Source: Chryseobacterium lathyri
Lineage (GTDB): Bacteria > Bacteroidota > Bacteroidia > Flavobacteriales > Weeksellaceae
Direction: 5' to 3'
Assembly (NCBI RefSeq): GCF_030812195.1
Contig: NZ_JAUSSF010000003.1
Location: 496,001 to 560,000 of the forward strand
Length of the DNA: 64,000 nucleotides
Shown here piece after piece: positions 58,058-64,000 of the stretch. Both the position numbers and the translations under genes were made by a program. Position 1 is the first letter of the stretch; each line of letters starts with the position of its first letter. The notes below the pieces were generated by a model. That model was given only the letters and a program-made list of their open reading frames with translations. It searched no databases and was not told the origin of the DNA.

Positions 58058-59539
58058 ATGAATTCAGAAAGTGATTTTATTAAAACGGTCTTTGGATTGA
58101 AGCTGAAACAGCTGAGACAAAAGAAAAACTGGTCTCTGCAGGATCTTGCTGTAAAGACCGGGCTGTCTAAATCTTATTTAAACGAAATTGAAAACGGAAA
58201 GAAATATCCGAAGCACGATAAAATCATCCAGCTTTCAGAATCCCTGGGCTGCACCTTTGATGAACTCGTTTCTACCAAGCTGGATAAAAGCTTAGCTCCT
58301 TTTAACGAGATCCTGCAATCGGATTTTTTCAAGGAAGTACCCCTGGACCTTTTCGGCATCAGTAAAAATAATCTTATCAGCATTATCAGTGATGCTCCCA
58401 AAAAAGTTACTGCTTTTATCAATGCACTTATTGAGATCTCTCAGAATTACAATTTGGGCAAGGAACGTTTTTATTTTGCCGTACTGAGGTCTTTCCAGGA
58501 GCTTTACGATAATTATTTTCCCGAAATTGAAGAAAAAGCGATGGCATTCATCAGAGGAAACGGACTGGATATCAGTAAAGACCTGAGATCTTCTGTTTTG
58601 GAAAGCATTCTTACTGAAAAATTCAATTACAGTATAAGGTCTGAAGATTTTGAACAGTTCGGAACTCTTGACAACCTGCGCTCTCTTTTTATTCCTGAGC
58701 AGAAGCTTCTTCTGTTGAACCGGAAACTTGAAAAAGATCAAAGAACGTTTATTCTGGCCAAGGAAATAGGATTCAATGTTTTGGAATTAAAGATCCGCCC
58801 GAACACTTATTCATGGCTGGATTTCGGAAGTTTTGAGGAAATTCTGAACAATTTTTATGCTTCGTATTTTGCCGGAGCTTTACTGATCTCTAAGGAACAG
58901 ACCATTGGAAAAACCACGGAATTTCTTCTTCAGCATACCTGGGAACCGAAAAGCTTTGAGGAACTGATTGAAAACTTTACAGATTCTCCTGAAACTTTTT
59001 ATTACAGGCTTACCAATCTGCTTTCTTCTGAAATGGGTATCAAGGACTTATTTTATCTGTGCTTGGTCAAGAAAAAGGATTCGGATAAGATTCAGATCTT
59101 AAAGGAACTTCACCTCAACCATCAGCAGGCTCCTCATGCCAATGCGACCAACGAACATTACTGCCGAAGATGGATCGCTGTAAAAAACCTGCATCATTTA
59201 AAGGAGAATGAAACGCTTACGGATGCCCAGATCTCGCATTACAAAGATCAGGGAGTCAGTTATCTTGTTATTTCAACATCACAGAAAAATCCATTTTCAG
59301 ACGGAAGTAACAGAAGCTACTGTCTGGGAATTTTATTAAACACGCAAACGATAAAAAAGATCGGTTTTATAAAATCTCCGACTTTAAAAACAATCAATGT
59401 AGGAGTTACCTGCGAATCCTGCAGCATTCCGGATTGTGAAGTGAGGCAGGCACCACCGGTCCGGCTGGAAAAGGAACACTTTAACCTGAGTATGAAGAAT
59501 GCGATTGAGAAAATCAGGAAACTGATCATTGATAATTAA
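58058..59539 (+). CDS. XRE-family regulator of the RamB/ScfR type, likely regulator of aceBA (493 aa)
   Basis: An N-terminal Cro/CI-type HTH (VFGLKLKQLRQKKNWSLQDL, then KTGLSKSYLNEIENGKKYPK; residues ~9-60) is followed by a long central region with a degenerate IrrE/ImmA-like core, where AKEIGF replaces the metallopeptidase HExxH, and a C-terminal DUF2083-like cysteine cluster (VTCESCSIPDCEVRQAPPVR). This order is that of RamB and short-chain fatty acid regulators, which control isocitrate lyase and malate synthase in actinobacteria. The divergent position next to aceBA and the palindromes between them support the same role here. Ligand unknown. Confidence 0.88.
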   Translation: MNSESDFIKTVFGLKLKQLRQKKNWSLQDLAVKTGLSKSYLNEIENGKKYPKHDKIIQLSESLGCTFDELVSTKLDKSLAPFNEILQSDFFKEVPLDLFGISKNNLISIISDAPKKVTAFINALIEISQNYNLGKERFYFAVLRSFQELYDNYFPEIEEKAMAFIRGNGLDISKDLRSSVLESILTEKFNYSIRSEDFEQFGTLDNLRSLFIPEQKLLLLNRKLEKDQRTFILAKEIGFNVLELKIRPNTYSWLDFGSFEEILNNFYASYFAGALLISKEQTIGKTTEFLLQHTWEPKSFEELIENFTDSPETFYYRLTNLLSSEMGIKDLFYLCLVKKKDSDKIQILKELHLNHQQAPHANATNEHYCRRWIAVKNLHHLKENETLTDAQISHYKDQGVSYLVISTSQKNPFSDGSNRSYCLGILLNTQTIKKIGFIKSPTLKTINVGVTCESCSIPDCEVRQAPPVRLEKEHFNLSMKNAIEKIRKLIIDN

Positions 59540-59574
59540 AACTTGAAATCTAGCTTCTAACTAAAAAAACACAA

Positions 59575-60228
59575 ATGATATTAGACTTATTTTTTCCCAA
59601 CCGCTGCATCAACTGCAGCCGGATCATAGATGCAGAGCTTTTAGTCTGCAGCTTATGTTTTGAACAAATTCATTTTACCCATTTTGATTATTTCAGCGAA
59701 AACATTATCAAAGAAAAATGCAGGCTTCTGTTTCCAGTTGAGAACACTTATGGATTGATGAAGTTTGAGGAAAATGGACTGAGCCGGAAACTCATCCATG
59801 AGCTAAAATACAAAAGCAGGAAAAATGCGGGTAAAACTCTCGCCGAATGGACTGTAGAGCGTCTGGACTTCAAAGATGAAAAACCTGATCTTTTGGTATC
59901 TGTTCCGCTTCATCCGAAAAAATTAAGGGAAAGAGGTTACAACCAGCTGCATTTATTTACAGAGGTTTTGTCCGGGTTTTATCAGATTCCATATGACCAT
60001 GAACTGATTGAAAGAAATCATTATTCAAAAGCCCAGGCTTTAAAGGATAAGAAGCACCGCCTGGAAACAGTAAATCCTTTTTCTGTTTCGAAACCCATCT
60101 CCGGAAGACACGTTCTTTTAATTGATGACGTTTTTACTACCGGAAATACCATATCATCCATTGCCTGGGAGATTTTAAATGCCGGAGATAACAGGGTGAG
60201 TGTTTTGGTGATGGCAGTAGATGCGTAA
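59575..60228 (+). CDS. comF: ComF family phosphoribosyltransferase-like protein (217 aa)
   Basis: An N-terminal zinc ribbon (CINC...CSLC, residues ~12-30) is followed by a PRTase fold: VPLHPKKLRERGYNQLHLF and the PRPP-binding loop VLLIDDVFTTGNT. ComF proteins act in DNA uptake and single-strand handling in transformable bacteria. It follows the regulator gene by 35 bases on the same strand. Confidence 0.92.
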   Translation: MILDLFFPNRCINCSRIIDAELLVCSLCFEQIHFTHFDYFSENIIKEKCRLLFPVENTYGLMKFEENGLSRKLIHELKYKSRKNAGKTLAEWTVERLDFKDEKPDLLVSVPLHPKKLRERGYNQLHLFTEVLSGFYQIPYDHELIERNHYSKAQALKDKKHRLETVNPFSVSKPISGRHVLLIDDVFTTGNTISSIAWEILNAGDNRVSVLVMAVDA

Positions 60229-60363
60229 TTATAAGGGTTTGAGGGTATAAGCTTGAGAGCTTTTAGTATCGGTGTTTAACATGTAAATCTCGGAGGGAGC
60301 TCAACCAAAAACTCTCTTTTTTCTTCCGATTCTTTTTCTTAATTTTCCGGTAAACTATTGATC

Positions 60364-61053
60364 ATGAAAAACTTGCTTTTGCTGCATGGTGCACTGGGTC
60401 ACAGCGATATTTTTAAGCCTTATGAAAAGGAGCTGTCCAAACACTTCAATATTCATACACTTTTATTTTCCGGGCACGGAAATACAGAACTACCGGAAAA
60501 TGCTATCAGTATTGAAAAATACACTGAGGAAATAAAGAATTATTTAGAAAAAGAAGAGTTAAAGGACGTTTGCATTTTTGGACACAGCATGGGAGGATAT
60601 GCAGCGCTTTGCTGTGCATTAAGATATCCTGAAAGGATCAGTTCCATCATGACCCTGGGTACAAAATTCGACTGGACTGAAGAGCAGGCTTTAAAGGAAA
60701 GTAAAATGCTTGATCCGGAAGCTATTCTTTTGAAAATTCCAAAATATGCAGAGCAGCTGGAGAATCAGCACGGTGCAAAATGGAAACAGCTGCTGCCTGC
60801 CATTGCAGGGATGATGATTGCAATGGGGAAAAATCCTCCTTTGAATGAAAATAACCTTTGGGCGATTACTATTCCAGTACAAATTATGACCGGAGATAAA
60901 GACAGTATGGTAAGTATCGAGGAAAGCATCAGTGTTTACCGCAGTATTCCTAATGCAAAATTGGCCATACTTCCGGATACTAAACATCCTATGGAAAAAG
61001 TACGGCCCAATTTATTATTTGATCTGATGAAAGATTTCTGGAATCTTTCTTAA
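60364..61053 (+). CDS. Alpha/beta-hydrolase (229 aa)
   Basis: LLLHGALGHSDIF (oxyanion region), the nucleophile elbow IFGHSMGGYAAL (Ser about residue 79), TGDKDSMV (acid) and DTKHPMEK (His) form the catalytic triad. The small size and shape recall MenH-like esterases, but no menaquinone genes are adjacent. The ATG at 60364 is preferred over a TTG two codons upstream. It converges on upp with only one base between the stop codons and no visible terminator. Confidence 0.9.
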   Translation: MKNLLLLHGALGHSDIFKPYEKELSKHFNIHTLLFSGHGNTELPENAISIEKYTEEIKNYLEKEELKDVCIFGHSMGGYAALCCALRYPERISSIMTLGTKFDWTEEQALKESKMLDPEAILLKIPKYAEQLENQHGAKWKQLLPAIAGMMIAMGKNPPLNENNLWAITIPVQIMTGDKDSMVSIEESISVYRSIPNAKLAILPDTKHPMEKVRPNLLFDLMKDFWNLS

Positions 61054-61054
61054 T

Positions 61055-61708
61055 CTATCGTTGTAGTTTTTCTCCGTAGCTTAAGTCTCCGGCATCACCA
61101 AGTCCTGGCGTGATGTATCCTTTTGATGTTAATCCTTCATCTATGGCCCCTACCCAAATTTTTGCCTCAGGATAAGCCTTTTCGATGGTTTCCACACCCT
61201 GTCTGGAGGCTATTGCAGCTACAATATGCAACTGGGTCGGAGTTCCGTTGGTCAGAAGGTCTTTGATAGCCTCAATTAATGAAGCCCCTGTTGCCAGCAT
61301 GGGATCTGCTACGATCAATGGTCTTCCTTCAATATTCGGACAGGTAAGATAATCCTGTTTAATAGAGAAGTAATCATTGGCATCGTGTTTTCTGTAAGCA
61401 GCTACGAAACCACAGTCTGCCTTGTCAAGATAACTCAGAATACCTTCAAACAAGGGCACTCCTGCTCTTAAAATCGTGGTAATTACCGGCTGAACAGCTA
61501 TTTCCTGAACTTTAATCTTATCTAAAGGTGTTTGAATCTCTATTTCTTTATATTCCAGCTCTTTACTGATCTCAAAAGCCGCAATTTCACCAATACGTTC
61601 CATATTTCTACGGAATCTCATTCTGTCATGCTGGATGTCTATATTTCTGAGCTCATTGATCCAGGAGTTTACTAAAGAAAATTGTTTTGACAATACAATT
61701 GTATTCAT
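61055..61708 (-). CDS. upp: Uracil phosphoribosyltransferase
   Basis: Makes UMP from uracil and PRPP in pyrimidine salvage. TTILRAGVPLFEGIL, the PRPP loop VADPMLATGASLIEAI and the uracil-binding C-terminus KGYITPGLGDAGDLSYG are all present. 217 residues, start at an ATG. No transporter gene is adjacent. Confidence 0.96.
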   Translation of the reverse strand: MNTIVLSKQFSLVNSWINELRNIDIQHDRMRFRRNMERIGEIAAFEISKELEYKEIEIQTPLDKIKVQEIAVQPVITTILRAGVPLFEGILSYLDKADCGFVAAYRKHDANDYFSIKQDYLTCPNIEGRPLIVADPMLATGASLIEAIKDLLTNGTPTQLHIVAAIASRQGVETIEKAYPEAKIWVGAIDEGLTSKGYITPGLGDAGDLSYGEKLQR

Positions 61709-61756
61709 TATTCTGAAAAAACTTTTATTAAAAATATTGAATTTACTATGAATAAA

Positions 61757-61786
61757 ATCCCTCTTAGAAAAATCTAAAAGGGATTG
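61757..61786 (-). terminator. Terminator of der
   Basis: Thirteen-base arms (61757-61769, 61774-61786) with one mismatch and a 4-base loop, directly after the der stop codon. Confidence 0.85.
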
Positions 61787-61790
61787 TTTT

Positions 61791-63101
61791 TTATTTCTGT
61801 CTGAAATACACTTCGATCGGAACTCCGGTAAACCCGAATTCTTTTCTCAATTGGTTTTCTGTAAATCTTTTGTAAGGTTCTTTTACATACTGAGGGAGGT
61901 TGCAGAAAAACACAAACTGTGGTGACGGCGTAGGAAGCTGTACACAGTATTTGATTTTAATATATTTCCCTTTGTTGGCCGGCGGCGGTGTCTGCTCAAA
62001 AATAGGAAGCATCACTTCGTTTAGTTTTGACGTTTTGATCTTCTTTTTACGATCTTCATACACCTGCATAGCCACTTCTACAGCTTTTAAAATTCTCTGT
62101 TTCGTTAAAGCTGAAACAAACAAAATTGGAATATCATGGAACTGACCGATCTTCTCTTTAATTGAGTTTTCAAAATCCCTAACTGTGTTGGTTTTCTTAT
62201 CTTCAATAAGATCCCACTTATTTACAACAATCACAATTCCTTTTCTGTTCTTTTGTGCTAAACCGAAAATATTCATATCCTGAGATTCCCAGCCCAGTGT
62301 GGCATCCACCATAATGATCACAACATCTGAAAATTCAATAGAACGGATCGATCTCATTACCGAATAGAATTCCAAATCCTCATTTACTTTAGATTTTCTT
62401 CTCATTCCGGCAGTATCAACTAAAACAAATTCGTACCCGAATTTATTATAAAGAGTCTGAATACTATCTCTTGTAGTCCCTGCAACATCAGTTACGATGT
62501 TTCTTTCCACATCAAGCAAAGCATTTGTTAAGGTAGATTTCCCAACATTGGGACGGCCTGCGATCGTAATTTTCGGCAAACCTTCAAAAGGATCTTTATA
62601 ATCTGTGGTAGGGAAATCTTTAACGATATCATCCAAGACTTCTCCTGTTCCTGAACCTGTAGCTGAAGATAAAGTATAATATTTTTCAATTCCTAACTGA
62701 TAGAATTCAGTAGCATTTATTTCTTCTTTGGCAGAATCTACTTTATTGATAACGATATAAACGGGTTTATTTGATCTTCTAAGAAGTTCGTGAATTTCGT
62801 AATCGGTATCAGTAAGACCTTCTTCCACATTCATCATAAAAATGATGGATGTAGCTTCGTCTATTGCCAGCTGAACCTGCTTGCGGATCTCTTCTTCAAA
62901 AATATCATCCGTTCCTACATCATATCCGCCGGTATCTATAACTGTAAAATCTACTCCGTTCCAATCAGATTTTCCGTAATGACGGTCTCTGGTAACACCA
63001 GCCGTAGAATCTACGATGGCCTCCCTTCTTTCTAGTAAACGGTTAAAAAGTGTGGATTTTCCTACGTTGGGACGCCCAACGATTGCGACAATATTTGACA
63101 T
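61791..63101 (-). CDS. der: Ribosome biogenesis GTPase Der (EngA)
   Basis: Two tandem G domains: GRPNVGKSTLFN, DTGG and NKVD in the first; GRPNVGKSTLTN, DTAGMRRKSK and NKWD in the second; a C-terminal KH-like domain (PPANKGKYIKIKYCVQ...) ends the 436-residue protein. It is essential for 50S subunit assembly. It has its own promoter. Confidence 0.97.
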   Translation of the reverse strand: MSNIVAIVGRPNVGKSTLFNRLLERREAIVDSTAGVTRDRHYGKSDWNGVDFTVIDTGGYDVGTDDIFEEEIRKQVQLAIDEATSIIFMMNVEEGLTDTDYEIHELLRRSNKPVYIVINKVDSAKEEINATEFYQLGIEKYYTLSSATGSGTGEVLDDIVKDFPTTDYKDPFEGLPKITIAGRPNVGKSTLTNALLDVERNIVTDVAGTTRDSIQTLYNKFGYEFVLVDTAGMRRKSKVNEDLEFYSVMRSIRSIEFSDVVIIMVDATLGWESQDMNIFGLAQKNRKGIVIVVNKWDLIEDKKTNTVRDFENSIKEKIGQFHDIPILFVSALTKQRILKAVEVAMQVYEDRKKKIKTSKLNEVMLPIFEQTPPPANKGKYIKIKYCVQLPTPSPQFVFFCNLPQYVKEPYKRFTENQLRKEFGFTGVPIEVYFRQK

Positions 63102-63164
63102 AAAAATGTTTAATAAATGAAATTATTAATGGGTATCTCCAACTTTTGGAGCCCAATTTTTTTG

Positions 63165-63172
63165 CAAAGATA
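63165..63172 (-). promoter_or_regulatory. -7 promoter element of der
   Basis: TATCTTTG on the minus strand, about 63 bases before the ATG. Confidence 0.5.
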
Positions 63173-63355
63173 GGATTTTATTATTTAGCTGCTGAAAAAG
63201 TACAGTTTGTGAAATTATTTTAGTTAAATCATCATCCACCTATTCAATTCAAAATCATTCAATTATGGATAAACACAGCTTTTTTAATTATTAACCTTCA
63301 AAAAATTATTTTTTAATTAAATATTTTTTTATAATTTCGCGCCACCAAAATAAGC

Positions 63356-63426
63356 AGACCTATAGTGTAACGGTAGCACTCCGGTTTTTGGTACCGTCAG
63401 TCGGGGTTCGAATCCCTGTGGGTCTA
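63356..63426 (+). tRNA. tRNA-Gln (anticodon TTG)
   Basis: Acceptor arm AGACCTA pairs with TGGGTCT (one G-T pair), D-arm with GTAACGGTAGC, anticodon loop TTTTGGT giving anticodon TTG (reads CAA/CAG), T-arm CGGGG-TTCGAAT-CCCTG. CCA is not encoded. A TAATTTCG element about 17-24 bases upstream is close to the -7 consensus. Confidence 0.95.
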
Positions 63427-63438
63427 CAAACAAATAAA

Positions 63439-63473
63439 AGCAACTCGCTAATTTACAGCAAGTTGCTTTTTTT
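63439..63473 (+). terminator. Terminator of tRNA-Gln
   Basis: AGCAACTCGC against GCAAGTTGCT (one mismatch) with a 9-base loop and a run of seven T. Confidence 0.85.
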
Positions 63474-63478
63474 ATTTT

Positions 63479-63514
63479 GGTCACTTCTGGTCACTTGGTC
63501 ACGATTTTGGTCAC
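63479..63514. repeat. Four GGTCAC repeats after the tRNA gene
   Basis: GGTCAC begins at 63479, 63489, 63497 and 63509 in one orientation with 8-12 base spacing. Such short iterons can be integrase or excisionase arm sites. No integrase gene is in the window. Confidence 0.45.
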
Positions 63515-63678
63515 TCTTTTTGTAAAAACACTCTTCTTACACCTTATTTAACTTATTTGAATGTGATTGCATTTCAGCAACGGAAGTAAAGACCGTTTCA
63601 CTTTAATAACCATCTATTCATGAGTATCTATTATGAGTATTAACAAAATCATAAAGAGAGATACTTTTTATAAATAAT

Positions 63679-63704
63679 AAAACCACTGCAATTACAGTGG
63701 TTTT
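63679..63704. terminator. Bidirectional terminator before the right-edge gene
   Basis: AAAACCACTG pairs perfectly with CAGTGGTTTT over a 6-base loop. Confidence 0.88.
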
Positions 63705-63769
63705 TGTTATTCTATTCATTATTGTAATAAATAAGATATTTCTCTTATTTTACAACTCCAGAAAATAAT

Positions 63770-64000
63770 TTAATCATGATTCATTGATGATATATAGTGT
63801 AGCATTTGATAAATGCCCTTGTACGGTAATCCTTTTTCTGTATCGATAATTAAAGATGAATTGTCATTGCAAGTTATTAAAAGTTTTGTGAAATCATCTG
63901 CCTTAGTAACACCATTTTTAATTTCTTCAGATAAAGCAGGCTTAACATGCATAAGTTTATTATATTCTAATTCTGATAATTGATTTTTTTTACTGAAAAT
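63770..64000 (-). CDS. Hypothetical protein, C-terminal part only (76 aa visible)
   Basis: The frame ends at 63770 and remains open to the window edge, reading through an internal Met at 63952 (NKLMHVKPALSEEI), so the true start lies beyond 64000. The visible part is mixed helix/strand (TKLLITCNDNSSLIIDTEKG, YKGIYQMLHYISSMNHD). No family is recognised. Downstream of it lie a terminator and the tRNA-adjacent repeats. Confidence 0.6.
   Translation of the reverse strand: MFSKKNQLSELEYNKLMHVKPALSEEIKNGVTKADDFTKLLITCNDNSSLIIDTEKGLPYKGIYQMLHYISSMNHD

Larger units (their letters stand above)
63427..63769. other. Gene-free stretch downstream of tRNA-Gln
   Basis: It holds the tRNA terminator, a cluster of GGTCAC repeats and a bidirectional terminator; no reading frame is convincing. 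The position right after a tRNA 3' end is a common integration site for mobile elements. Confidence 0.5.

Noticed and set aside
63479-63514. CRISPR-like array from the GGTCAC repeats
   Set aside because: Repeats are 6 bases with 2-6 base gaps and there are no spacers or cas genes.

Overview
The window reads as a chromosomal segment of a flavobacterium, most likely Chryseobacterium or a close Weeksellaceae relative. The DNA is AT-rich. Many genes carry the Bacteroidota -7 promoter element TAnnTTTG. The gene families are typical of the group: an OstA-like protein beside a Fur-type regulator, a class IV aminotransferase homologue beside a START-like protein, a type IX secretion C-terminal domain, DUF6427/DUF6341-type membrane proteins and a TonB-dependent receptor with a carboxypeptidase-like plug extension. 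The genus is inferred from recalled protein similarity, not from a search. Apart from a possible attachment site next to the tRNA at the right end, I see no phage, IS element or CRISPR array; this is mostly core genome with some accessory modules.

Layout. 1-2244: a TetR regulator cut by the left edge with a palindromic operator, an unknown protein, a decayed stretch and a GNAT acetyltransferase. 2283-8129 (minus): a six-gene Ter-type stress operon in the order TerD, TerD, TerY-like VWA, VWA with zinc ribbon, PP2C phosphatase, kinase-like protein; an 18-bp perfect hairpin separates the TerD pair from the signalling genes. 8302-15304: lipid flippase-like protein, panD, HU, pdxH, yqgE, an amidase, a degenerate class IV aminotransferase, a START-like protein and a class III aminotransferase. 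15426-17939 (minus): three tandem secreted proteins of one architecture. 18212-26319 (minus): ostA-like, fur-like, kup, pdhB, DUF2147 and an LtaS-like sulfatase. 26409-31933 (mostly plus): pssA, an exonuclease, small conserved proteins, a FAH-family enzyme, a universal stress protein and membrane proteins. 31992-43282 (minus): M16 peptidase, LolA-like protein, trigger factor, a probable zinc uptake set (His-rich lipoprotein, ZnuD-like receptor, small His/Cys protein) and an ABC-F ATPase. 43449-47766 (minus): an orphan DUF2235 lipase-like protein downstream of a four-gene sensory operon (unknown soluble protein, polytopic membrane protein, histidine kinase, LuxR-type response regulator). 47892-54769: cell-wall peptidase, aquaporin, T9SS cargo, nuclease-like and LuxE-like proteins, lpxH, queD and a thioesterase. 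54896-59539: the glyoxylate shunt (aceB, aceA) divergent from a RamB/ScfR-like regulator, with two inverted repeats in the shared promoter region. 59575-64000: comF, a hydrolase, upp, der, tRNA-Gln and the end of an unknown gene.

The observations most worth a second look are: (1) six genes whose perfect TAnnTTTG element ends only 3-5 bases before the start codon, which predicts leaderless mRNAs; (2) the aceBA/regulator control region, where each inverted repeat lies over the -33 region of one of two divergent promoters; (3) the Ter operon with its internal hairpin and a kinase-like protein lacking the usual beta-3 lysine; (4) the four-gene sensory operon, whose kinase appears to start at a non-standard codon; (5) a class IV aminotransferase homologue that has lost its PLP lysine.
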